NCBI GenBank assembly: GCA_936440205.1
Contig: OW387136.1
Location: 15,472,788-15,536,787 of the forward strand
Direction of reading: 5' to 3'
Source: Lepidonotus clava
Taxonomy: Eukaryota > Annelida > Polychaeta > Phyllodocida > Polynoidae
DNA: 64,000 nt
The notes under the pieces were generated by a model. It had not been told where the DNA came from and did no database searches. It saw only the letters and a program-made list of their open reading frames with translations. Each line of letters opens with the position of its first letter. Within the stretch, counting starts at the first letter, position 1. Both the position numbers and the translations under genes were made by a program. Shown one piece after another: positions 47,940 through 58,259 of the stretch.

Positions 47940-48180
47940 CCTACCCAAACACCTCCAGAACCTCATACTCCGGCAGCGCTACCTCCCCAACCTCCAGCCC
48001 CTCTCGATCGATCGCCTGACGTCACAGACCGCCCCGTCGCCTAGCAACGGTCTCGGTGATGGAGGGGCGGCCGGTCGTCGCCTCAGACGGCCACTTCCGC
48101 CGCCGCCCCTTCCGGTCCGACTAGAGGCGCATGCGCGGGAGAAAGGGGTGTATTCTGATGGATCCTCAAGCCGGGCCTAG
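47940..48180. promoter_or_regulatory. GC-rich promoter: CRE, X-box, ETS, NRF1
   Basis: Within 120 bp lie a full CRE, TGACGTCA (48017-48024); a perfect RFX X-box, GTCGCCTAGCAAC (48036-48048); two ETS-type sites, ACTTCCG (48093-48099) and CCCTTCCGG (48106-48114); and the complete NRF1 palindrome GCGCATGCGC (48127-48136). CpG density is high. This combination is typical of TATA-less promoters of widely expressed genes, and the X-box points to ciliary-type genes. Direction is unclear. A plus-strand frame reading NLILRQRYLPNLQPLSIDRL after an acceptor-like CCTCCAG (about 47957) is open through the block, so an exon overlapping the promoter cannot be excluded. Confidence 0.55.
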
Positions 48181-48439
48181 GGCTACATCATGGGGGAGTG
48201 GGTGATTGGCAGGAGTTGTTGTGGAGAGGGGTGGAGTGGATACTGTAGAGGTGAGTGAGTAGTGGGGGAGGAGATAGTGATGGTGGACAGTGACAGGACT
48301 CATTACAAAGCGAAAATACCGAAAGAAAACACATACCATAGAAAGGGAAATCAACAGAAGGCCTATACAATGGAATGATGTTTTACAGAACCAGGCTTGC
48401 AACACTGTGTTTCAGCCAAGTGACTAATATAGACCAGTA

Positions 48440-49270
48440 AAACACCGCTAATCAGGTGTATACAATATCCTGGTGACTGTAGGTCTATTATGTAGCCCGA
48501 TACTAGACATAGTAAACATGACTATAAGGGTGTATTCGGTGTCCTGGTATATGCAGGCCATACACTATAGACTGGCAAACATAACTTAACCCTCATTGGG
48601 AAAATCCAGTGAACTGGTAATCTGTAAAACCTTGTGCAGACAGGGTCACATGACCAGATTTTGGTGATCACCATGTGCTCATCACACTACATGGCTATCA
48701 AATATATCCATAAATCATAGCTAACAATTGTTAATTATCAGTGATTGAGATTAGACATCAATATAAAGCATAGATGCTGTAGAATTGTGAATAATGATAC
48801 ATGTAAACTTATCAACAACATGGCGGCCATCCGAATTTGAGGTGTGTGACGTCATCTGCACATCTAGATTTGTAAACATAACTAATAGGGTGTATTCAGT
48901 TTCCTGGTACCTGTAGGTCTATAGCCCTAAAAATACGACTCATAAGGAGTATACAGTATCCTACTATCTGTAGGTCTATAGCTGTAAACTAGACCAGTAA
49001 ACCAAAAGAGTTTATTCAATGTCCTGGTATCCGTTGGTCTAAGCCCTATGCTAAACCAAATAACAGGACTAATAGGATGTTTTACGATTTTTTTTCCTCA
49101 AGGGGTCTTTACCCTGGTTATGCTTTGGTTTTGAAAGAATCAGTTTTCAAGATTGACCCAACACTTGACTCCTATCAATTCACTAGTACATGTAGCTCTT
49201 TAGCCCTATGCTGGACTGGTAAGCATGACTGTGTATTCAGTTTCCTGGTGACCGTAGGATTAGGTCTATG
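48440..49270. repeat. degenerate tandem repeat interrupted by a MITE
   Basis: Loose units of about 50-75 bp built on GGTGTATTCAGTTTCCTGGT, then CTGTAGGTCTATAG, then a CTAGACCAGTAAACATGAC-like block, occur at about 48455, 48529, 48888, 48957, 49008 and 49230. The 230-bp element at 48633-48862 sits inside the array and has no array units, showing that it inserted later. Confidence 0.65.
48633..48862. mobile_element. MITE with TGTGCAGA ends, copy 2
   Basis: The left end, TGTGCAGACAGGGTCACATG, and the right end, GTGTGACGTCATCTGCACA, are inverted copies of each other. The internal TTTTGGTGATCACCA and ATGGCGGCCAT blocks match copy 1 at 27294. The element interrupts a tandem array, giving relative age. 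Confidence 0.72.
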
Positions 49271-50340
49271 GTAGGTCTGTATCATTCAGTGTACAGAAGG
49301 CTGTGGATCTATATTATGTGGAGGTCATGATGTGGACCCTACTTATTTCCATATAATACAGCGATCCATATTGTCGTCAATAGGACCCAACGATGTCAAT
49401 TGCCCGGTCGGCATTGGGCGGATGGCGCAGACAATGAGCTTTGAACAGGGGAGTCTGCACAGAGGCGACCTCTCCCGGGGCCCCGAGTCATCAGTGTAAA
49501 TACTACATGCTTCGCGGAGAATGAGATGTTTTCGTGGTCAATACAGCCATTCATAGTATTAGAGAATACGGATGACTGTAAAGAATAACAGACACTCCTA
49601 ATACGGAATTGTTTTCTAACAACGCAGTGGAATGAGATTGTAATCAATATTTGTCCGCGGTAGGCGAATGGGAACTGATTGTAATAGCTATTGATTTTAG
49701 GATTACATACTATTATATAAAACTATTTAGGTTGGTTAAATGTCCATGCAAGTTAGAGGTGGTATGAATCAGAGAGGTTCCAGTACATGCGGGAAATGTC
49801 CAACGTCAACCGTGTGATGTCTATATCTAATATCCCCGAAGATACAAAATATTACAAGGACGAATTCTAGGGACATTCAATTGTTGTTAGAATATCTAAA
49901 TTTGTGAACTATCTACTGTATGTTGAATGAAGGGGAATATTCCCTTATCCAATCGATATGTTTTCATTACTTAAGTAACTACCAATAAACGTTATGAAGG
50001 CTTGGCTAATAAACCCCTTCAGTATCAGTAAATAATACAAAGTGAACGTTCGTTGAATCGTGCGGCTCATTCGGATAAGGGAAATGATAAGAAAGAGCCA
50101 TATTCGTCCAGTAGTGTATACCAATCGGCTAAATGGACACACATTATGTATGTGCAAGATAAATGATATGATATAATTATGTCTCTTTGTGCTAGGCCTG
50201 AATCGAAGACATTTCAGGAAATATATTACAGGGTCTATATATATAGGAGAATAGTGGGATTATATATAGATAGGCCTAAAGGACATGGGACGGCAGTGTT
50301 TGGTAATACAAGAGAGCAGCTGCATGTAGGTACTCTGAAC

Positions 50341-50352
50341 CCCCCCCCCCCC

Positions 50353-50386
<34 letters not shown>
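50341..50386. repeat. C13 run joined to (CA)16
   Basis: A homopolymer C tract runs directly into a CA dinucleotide repeat. The same C-run plus (CA)n arrangement occurs at 61090-61122. Confidence 0.92.
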
Positions 50387-50387
<1 letters not shown>

Positions 50388-50541
50388 TTCCTTCACAGAT
50401 TCAATGTAAAAATCCTAGGAAAATATTCGGAAGGTCCACTAGGTGAACCTCGCCACCCGACCCCTTTTTTAGGTCAAAATTATGGAGATTATAGGCAAAA
50501 GTTCCACTCAAGGAACCTAGCCACCCCACAGCCCCCCACAG

Positions 50542-50613
50542 CAGAACCTGGTTAGGGGCCTGTGTGGCGAGGAGACAGAAAAGACCAGCCCAGACAACCT
50601 GTTCTCGGACAAG
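50542..50613 (+). CDS. possible 72-bp exon, unknown product
   Basis: The C-rich tract ACCCCACAGCCCCCCACAG (ending 50541) is a plausible acceptor and GACAAG|GTCAGG (GT at 50614) a plausible donor. The 24 codons between are open and well balanced, reading QNLVRGLCGEETEKT then SPDNLFSDK, with G/C-ending codons in AT-rich surroundings. Both junctions are phase 0, so it could be a cassette exon. It lies inside the interval between the 24.27-kb donor and the 56.76-kb acceptor. No recognisable motif. The frame stays open a little beyond the donor. Confidence 0.35.
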
Positions 50614-50999
50614 GTCAGGGCGAGGCCAGGCCTACACCGGGGGCGCAGATGCTAACTCACCACTGATGTCATAATTACATGCAAACCTAATTGTCCATAT
50701 GGCGGGGTGTATATGGAATTGTGGACCGGTAATGTTACATGCTGTGAGCGGACCCTGGTCCCGCAGTACGGCATTAGGCCCATTAATGATTTGATTAGGA
50801 CTGGGATTAGTGGCCACGCTCATGAATTAGACCATAGTTATTCGGGTATTACTCATGGATATCGGGAATTGGTTTTATATTTGTTGTGGCACCTATGGTT
50901 TCAATGCTTTCCGTCATGTACGTCATACATTTACTTACATGTAACACGTGTAGATATATGATTATGTGTACCTGATACGCCAACTATACATGAAACAGA

Positions 51000-51880
51000 T
51001 GTAGATATTTCCATATCACAAGAAATACAAGCCAAGGAACAATTTAAGATAACTATATGCCCGTAATGGAAACACAGGACTTAACAACTGGGGTACAGTA
51101 TTACAACCAGAACACCCCAACAATTCTGACCACAAAACCATTTCATATATCCAGAATCAAATACTGTATCTGAAGAAGTGGGGACTTCGAATAATTTGCT
51201 AAATATCCGTGAGATATGGGTAACACATGCATGTCCTATAAGCCTATAGATAACAGAATCTCTGACTCGTATCTGTCATATATAAAATTAGCTTTTAGTG
51301 AATAGGTTAGCCACAGATTAGACACCAATACCAAAGAAGCATAGGGGTCAAAGGTCAAGTGATTCTATATTGGGCAATAAATATGACCCATCAAAAGATA
51401 ATCGATTTCTAGTGTGAGGATAACTTCTTTTATTGAACTATAGTCTGGATGGCCAATCAATACTAGATTGATATCGCGTAGCCACCACTAGAGTACTGGA
51501 ATGTATTGAGCCACTTCGTGATAAGAGTATATATGTATGTGATATAAGATGCTTTATGACTAGGATGTATCATTGTAGTATGTGGATATGATTATAATCT
51601 GCTACGGCACAAAAGGAAAGGAGGACGCCCAGTCCTTCTGCATGGGAATTGACCATCTTAATCTGTTACCATGATTAATGGGTCTATTGTTTAAGACGCC
51701 ATAGCTCGTTATGAAATTAAGCAGCAGTATACGATTTTCCTAGATACCATGTCTTTCCCATCAATGAGCTGCACATTCTTGGCTGCATATTAGGCGACTT
51801 TTGTCTCCAATAAAATATTGAACATTCAAAAGAGGTATTATAATATGCATGTACGTCTCTAATAACTGTTATGTAGAGTC
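51000..51880. other. no gene recognised
   Basis: AT-rich DNA. 51640-51780 is dense in TTAATC, AATTAAG and CAATAAAAT words and could be a non-coding conserved tract, but this cannot be judged without a second genome. Confidence 0.3.
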
Positions 51881-51919
51881 ATTGCTGCATGATGACGAAA
51901 GGGTTAAAGGATGAGATGA

Positions 51920-52240
51920 CTGGAAAGCGTCCCAGAATGCATAACAGACGTCAATGGCACCGTTGTGTCTGCCTGCGTTGGTGTACCAGCCTTTCATGTC
52001 GGCACCAGACAAAGCAGACTGTCGGTAGGTGCCGCCCCCTGTCTCCCCCTAACGGCAGGGCTGCGTGTGAGGGGGCTGATTTCTCTGTGAGAACGCCCCG
52101 GTAAATCATCACCACAGAGCTTGTGGTGACGGCCCCCGACGGAGGCGCCTCTAGCGGCAGGGGGGCGTAACACAAACAGAGACGCTGATGACGTCGGCGG
52201 CCACACCCCTCAGACGCTGCCACCGCCAGACAGGAACGTA
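51920..52240. promoter_or_regulatory. GC-rich block, possible promoter or enhancer
   Basis: A CpG-rich stretch with GATGACGTCGGCGG (CRE-like, about 52187) and GACGTCA (about 51949). Three overlapping minus-strand frames are open because of the high GC, and none has splice support. It lies about 110 bp left of a MITE. Confidence 0.3.
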
Positions 52241-52351
52241 TATACACGGCTGGTGTTACCGTGTTCTTAGTGGTGGATTAGTCTACTCTGATACTTTTCT
52301 CTTTTATGGAGAATTGTCAGTTCTAAGTCCTTGTGTACTTTCAACAAGACC

Positions 52352-52549
52352 CAGGGGCGGATCCAGTAGCGGGGGGGGGGGGGGTCCAGGGGGGTCCAGG
52401 GGGTCCTGACCCCTTCCCTATCCACCCTTTTGGTAGGGGACTTACACTTGACAAGAGGGAGAAAAAAACGTTGCCCACGTGACCACAAATGCACAGCCTA
52501 TAATTATGCAGACCCGCCATCCATTTCCGAAATCCTGTATCCGCCCCTG
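52352..52549. mobile_element. complete CAGGGGCGGATCC-end MITE with 5-bp flanking repeat
   Basis: The left end, CAGGGGCGGATCCAGTAG, is mirrored by the right end, CCTGTATCCGCCCCTG. The immediate flanks are both AGACC (52347-52351 and 52550-52554), which looks like a 5-bp target duplication. The interior has a G run, GTCCAGGGGGTCCTGACCCC and CACCCTTTTGGTAGG. It is 198 bp and non-coding. The CAG...CTG ends would suggest hAT, but hAT elements duplicate 8 bp, so the superfamily stays open. Confidence 0.75.
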
Positions 52550-52559
52550 AGACCACAGT

Positions 52560-55500
52560 ATGGATTAACGAGGTTTTGATTACTGTTTGTTTCGGGATAT
52601 ACTGATAACTTCTAATATCCTGCCATATGTGTTGCTTCTTCTGTAAAGATGTCCATGGTTTCTCGAAACACTGGTAATCGACAACTGATAATTAGGCCTA
52701 TAACCTCAAATATATATACTGTATGTAGAAAAAATCCTGAATGGATATAAGTCAACTAATGATCAGTATCAAACATGTCATTATCTTGGTCAATCAATTA
52801 TCATTTTTGGACAGAAACATCAACATGTTACAATCCTATATGTACATGTACTTTAGAATTATTAATTAGACCAACAGACGTTGACCGACAATGTTAAAGG
52901 ATGTGCGCTATCCACGCGTCGACATATCCCTTCACGCATGAAATGAAATAAGTAGGTCTACCACCTATTATGGGATCAGGTGGGGAACGTACGGTTGCCT
53001 ACCTCTCTAATTTTCAAGGTATCCAATTAACATCCAATTATGTTATACAAATATTTAGGGCATCAGGCGGTGACACTAAAACTATGTGAATTCATACCCC
53101 ATACCAACGCTCACCATGAATGCGAACAGACCTAGACGAGGTGGGTGTACACTGTTTCCTATAAATGATACTTATTTTTACTACTAGAAGCAAAAAAAAA
53201 GTGTGATTTGGATAATAGGATTATGAGATACTTTATACGGGATCGTGGTATTATGTGCCTGTAGACTCTGTACAAACTATAACATACGGTGCTATATAGG
53301 CCTATATATAATTATGCTGTGGTATGGTGGCCTTATACACTGTTGACAGGCAAACAGCGGGGATTGGGCTATTCCCAGCCCCAGCTGATAGCCCGCCGAC
53401 CCAGACCCGGTTATTACTTATTATATAGGCCCTATATGGCCCAATTCAGGGCTCAGTCTGATAGGGTAGGCAGGGCCAGTGTGTGGGCGAGCCGCATCCA
53501 TGTTCACTGTAACATGTTACCATGATAGAGGACCATTACCCGACAGCGCACTCTGTGGGAGATGTACTAGGTCAGCTCCGGAGGCACATGCGTTCTCCAC
53601 CGTCGGTTGTTGTGAAATTGTGAAGTGTGTGCATGTAGTTACATACATTACATGTCACTTTAAACCGCTCCAACTGTATAGGCAGGCGGTTTTACATAAG
53701 GGTCGCAGCAGTAACGCACATCTCATCATTATACATTCTTCAAATGTAGTTTTTCCAACTGAAAAGCCACTGCTATGTGCAACGGGATTATGTAGGATAT
53801 AGGCGGATATACAAACATAGTATATTACAGGATGGTCACCTTACAGATCCCTGCTAGCAGACGGTAGGTTTAGACACTCTGGTGACATAATTTTCTCTTT
53901 TCTGAAGGAGGTTTTACCTGAGTCGTCTTTGTTCTTCCAATACATATAGTGTGTATTTGCTCTAGAGAAACAGTGTCATATACATACACCCTCCTCTGTA
54001 TCTCACAGGCGCCATGACCACTTCATTTGTCCCTCGGGAACAAGGGTAAATATCATACGGGCCCTAGAGAGAAGAAGGAGATAAGATATTTGGATAGAAA
54101 AAAACATGGATATAGATAGAATTCACCGGAAATTTAGTTCAGCCTTCATCTGAACTCTGATAACTATGGTTTGTCTTAAAATTAATTAAACTTCATACAG
54201 CTTTCCATAATCCCTGAAATGAGGGATACCATACAGACATATGGTGTTTACAGTATATTCCGGAAATGGCCATGTCCATATCCTCTGTTAAAATGCTCTT
54301 AAATACAATGCTAGGATACATATTTCAATTTTTTTATAGTCATATACATCCTTTTACAACGTGAACGAACCTGTCAACGCCTCGGCAAACTCTGCACCTA
54401 CGTCAACATTGAACATGACCTTATCATTGATATTGGTTTGACAAGTGGCATCATCAATAACGTCTTGACATTTAACAGATAAGAGCATAGAAAAACTGAA
54501 ATATTAAACTCTACACTTAAGCTAGAGGAATCAGTTCATAGAAAAAAGAGTTCTTGAGTGTCTATAAAAACCCATTTGATTTCCCAAAATATATGTATTT
54601 AAACAATGATATATTTAATAATTTATCTAGGATGGGACTCACTTTCATGTAACGGGAACTTTTACTTTCAAACTCCCCTTAGATTTAAGGCTTGCTGTAT
54701 ACGTATACGACACTAAGAATACAACTTTAAGACGCGAACTATGGAGAAGGCCATATGTTATATTTTCCATTATAACTACATTTATCTCTACTAGGGAACT
54801 ACTTGGCACAACTATACATATATATATATGATTTGCATTTGTCATCTGATTAGGCCCATCCAATGGTTCAGACGGTTTCTGGGAAATCCAATTTAGTCTC
54901 ATAGTTCTACTGTGATGTATAGATTCAAAAGCGAATGGACCGAAGATAATGCAGGCTTTTTGTGTACTGAAATTGTTGTGTCTATGTAGTGCAAAGTGCG
55001 TATTGGTATACGTTAGATCATGTTGGTACGTTGCTACTGGCATGTCATTTATTTACTTTATCCGTGCCCTACATATTGGTCATTGCTGTCGTATTATGAG
55101 GCTCGAATTCACACGAGATTAGCCTTGTCTTCAGACATTGTATTTGTGTATTATGTTTATATGATTTGAAGCAAGTAATTAGAATATACTGTATTAATAG
55201 ATATCACTATTATACATTATTTTTGCTATGACTATTCCGAAAATAAGCACTCGGTCATAGATTTCTGTTATATAGAAAATTAACTTTTGTCATGATGTTG
55301 TAAAATCAAATTAAATGGTGTATATGAACTTGATTTACCCACTTTATCAGTTCAGTTGCTAAAGGTATGGACCAAAGGATCAATTTGATTATTTATCGAG
55401 CAATCAGAGGTGCAGATAAGGCTAAATGAGGTTAGTTTATAGTTATACAATGGAGACATCTACTAAAATATGTTATTTTTCTGCGTCTTGAAAAATAATT

Positions 55501-56750
55501 ATTAGTTTTATTGTTAAAGCGATAAGGAGTACAGACCTTAGTGTAATCCAGTTCTTAATAACTTTGTATAGGCTAAGTCGGGGAAAATAGGTCAAAAGTG
55601 CCTTGATACGGATATAGAGGAAAAGTCATGTCCGTGTTGGTAACATTAGCGAATAAGGAAGAAATTATAAGATGTTTGGCTTTTAAAACACCAGATGGTG
55701 TGCATCCACATTTTGATGTACACAGAGTGCTCTGTTTTCAACCATTTATGGAAACGTGGATAAACAGATAGGCTTCATAGAAAACTGAACGGATATTTAA
55801 TATTAGTCCACTTTTCTAGCGGATACAGGCTTCGTGTGCGCGCAATTTATATTCAAAACATAACAATCAGACATTGTGTTGGGTGGGAAGAGGTCGGGGA
55901 CTAGGTGCGTTTAACAGGACGCGAGTTCACTAATTGAGACCGCCGCCTCTCACTAATAAGTCATTCTCATCTCAATTAAATCAGACAAAACCAACGCAAA
56001 GTGAAGTCGTGATGAGCAAAAACTGGGAGTGGCCGCAGAAAGTGGCCAGTGGCACGAGTTAACAAGGTCTTTGTTCTCTTAAGATCCGTGACAGGAGTAG
56101 TGGGGAGCTTCTCAACTGGCCCGCGTGGGACTTGCAACATCAGGCTATAAAGTTAGGGGAAAACACGAGCATTCCCCTCTTAATTATTCTGTACGGTTTG
56201 CTGTTTAGACCTAGATCTAAGTGTCCAATAGATTAAAAGAATCATACCTAGAGTCTTTAAATGGACTGCAATGTATGGCTGCTATTTTACCTAGGCCTAT
56301 TCTGTTGGGATTAATTTGATAGCGGTATTTGCTGAATCAGCTATATTCTCCAGCCATGAGCTATTGTTGGTTGATGAGAAATTATGGTACTAAAATTAGC
56401 ACCTAGCCCTACATTTAGCTCATTATGAGTAAGTGTGTGTTCCCGTGCAGTGCCCTCCAAAGATTCCGACCAGTGCTGGTCTTACTAACCATACAATCGC
56501 GGATTGATTTTATAGGGGGCTGCATGGAGGTGCGCACCCCATCTCCCTTTTTAGCCTAATTTTATAGTTTCTCTTTTAGTAGGGGGCCTACTAGGTAAAT
56601 ATTTAAAAATAATGTTTTTTATTTAGGCCTAGGCCCTATTTATTTATTTTTTTTTTTTATTTTTTTTTTAAGAGATAATTATTCTTAACCTTTCCATGTT
56701 GCATGAATCCCAGATCACACAAATCCCTGACCATTCTCCCTTTCCTTTCT
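52560..56750. other. AT-rich DNA, no gene recognised
   Basis: The longest frame, 54645-55043 minus (132 codons), has AT-driven composition and no motifs. 55900-56130 is a moderately GC-rich non-coding patch with AACAAAG and CAATTAAAT words that might be regulatory. The T run at 56640-56670 lies about 90 bp before the acceptor at 56756. Confidence 0.4.
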
Positions 56751-56768
56751 CCACAGCCTAGCAGCAGT

Positions 56769-56964
56769 ATGCCTGTCATCGGCGGCATGGACGCCCTCTT
56801 GCGGCTACGGCGCGCACTAGACGACGCTACCGAAGCGCCGCCTGGTGGCGCCGACGGCGTAACGGAAGCCGCCGACCTCGGCACGGGCGGACCGGAAACC
56901 ACGTCCAAGACGGCCGCCGACAAGGTCAAGGCTGCCATCATGGAGCAACTCGGAAAACTACCAT
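56769..56964 (+). CDS. first coding exon, isoform 1 of gene B
   Basis: A pyrimidine-rich tract ending TTTCTCCACAG (56756) opens an exon. The frame is PSSS-ATG, with A at -3 of the start (56769) and a second in-frame ATG six codons later in a better context. It reads MPVIGGMDALLRLRRALDDA, an Ala/Gly/Pro-rich middle, then KTAADKVKAAIMEQLGKLP, and ends at a perfect donor, CCAT|GTAAGT (GT at 56965), in phase 1 on a T. GC is far above the flanks and codons are G/C-ending, the clearest coding signature in the window. There is no signal peptide; the two ends look helical (LLRLRRAL; KVKAAIMEQL). The family is not recognised. The upstream acceptor implies a 5' UTR exon, perhaps 24269. Confidence 0.8.
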
Positions 56965-57265
56965 GTAAGTACAGCTTCTTATTTTTAGTGATTTATGGGG
57001 GGTTTTAGGTTAGGAAGTTGGGTGATGTTAACGGTAATTTTATTGTGGCGTCGGTCAGTGTGCTAGTGTTGTGTAAGACGTTGCGTGATGGTGACTGGAT
57101 GAGGTTATGATTGTGAATGTGACTCTACTCTACTCTTGTAGACTGTGTAGCCTTACTAGTGTAGCCTAGTCTGTGGTGTAGCCGTGGGGCAGGATCCTGA
57201 ATCCTCCTGAGGAAATGCTCTGGAGAGGGGTGGGGGCAAACCCTTTCAGTTTGGTCGGAGGGGAG

Positions 57266-57374
57266 CAGGGGCGGATACCGAATTCTCGAAAAGGGGGGTG
57301 GGAGCGCCTTTTTGTAGTTTAGCAGGGGGGGGGGGGGTCAGGACCCCCAGGAACCGCCCCTGGATCCGCCCCTG
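57266..57374. mobile_element. CAGGGGCGGATCC-end MITE, reversed copy
   Basis: CAGGGGCGGATACCGAATTC at the left and GGATCCGCCCCTG at the right form the terminal pair. A G run (57324-57337) and GTCAGGACCCCC lie inside, and an extra inner copy of the right end (CCGCCCCTG, 57354-57362) suggests a nested or rearranged copy. It is followed by very long G and C runs (57391-57409 and 57430-57443) that make this intron stretch hard to sequence. Confidence 0.6.
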
Positions 57375-57690
57375 GGGAGGGGGGCACCCGGGGGGGGGGG
57401 GGGGGGGGCGGTCCTTGCCAACCCCCCAACCCCCCCCCCCCCCTGTTAAATCATGTTTGTTACATTCATGTTTTTGCACCCTCCCACTGCCACTGAGAAA
57501 ACTATAGAATTCTGAAAATGTGCAGATATTTGCCGTAAATATATAGAGTGTCTACATATGCAACTGTAATGAATACATTTTCAAACCAATGCAGAAGATA
57601 TAGAATACAAAATGAAAATACAAAATGAAAAATAGTCAATATCACTTTTCAGACATGTTAAACCAAGCATAAGGTCATTAGAGTTTGCTA

Positions 57691-57722
57691 TCCCCCCCCC
57701 CCCCCCCCTAAATCCGCCACTG
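57691..57722. mobile_element. end fragment of the CAGGGGCGGATCC-end family
   Basis: A C run of about 18 followed by TAAATCCGCCACTG, the family's right terminus. The remainder is not recognisable. Confidence 0.45.
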
Positions 57723-58089
57723 CCTGGTCCGGCCAACTGGACATCCGATTTGTCAAGCCCTGAAAGAGAGGGAGAAGCCATGGGTTATCCTGCACATAAA
57801 GCCAGGGGTTCGATTGCCTTAATCTTAACAGACCCCACTAATAATGCAATACAGTTATACATGAGTGCTCATGTGTAAAAGGAAAAAGTTGTTAATCTGT
57901 TGATGAATGAAGTGACAGTGTCTTCAGCGAAAACAGATGGGATCTGACAGAGCGGTGGTGAAAGGGGGCGGGGCACCATGGTTACCAACCCGGGGACCAA
58001 GCGTGGTCACAGACAAGTGTGGCCCACTTTCCATTCAAAAGGCGTAGTATATATATATTCAATAACAATGGGCCACACTTTTTTTTAAA

Positions 58090-58223
58090 ATCTGTTTCCG
58101 GAGGACTGGGTGTTAGTAGCTAGATAGTTTTTCTGTTTGTTTTTCTTAATGTGGAAAAGTGGGGGGGAAATACTTCCCACCTGGCCAAAATACGGCCACC
58201 CGGTCGGTCCACCGGAAACAGAT
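58090..58223. mobile_element. small foldback element
   Basis: ATCTGTTTCCGGAGGAC at the left and GTCCACCGGAAACAGAT at the right are inverted copies with one mismatch in 17. The 134 bp between are non-coding, and both flanks are T/A homopolymer-rich. No other copy was noticed in the window. Confidence 0.7.
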
Positions 58224-58259
58224 TTTTTATCCTTCCCCCCCCCCCCCCCCCCACTCATC

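Noticed and set aside
52341-52556. Pro/Gly-rich frames such as PPGPPWTPPPP
   Set aside because: They are translations of the CAGGGGCGGATCC-end element and its G run.
54645-55043. 132-codon minus-strand open frame
   Set aside because: No motif, no nearby promoter or splice signal, and AT-biased codons.
57246-57507. Pro/Gly-rich frames around 57.3 kb
   Set aside because: Same cause: element copy plus G/C homopolymers.
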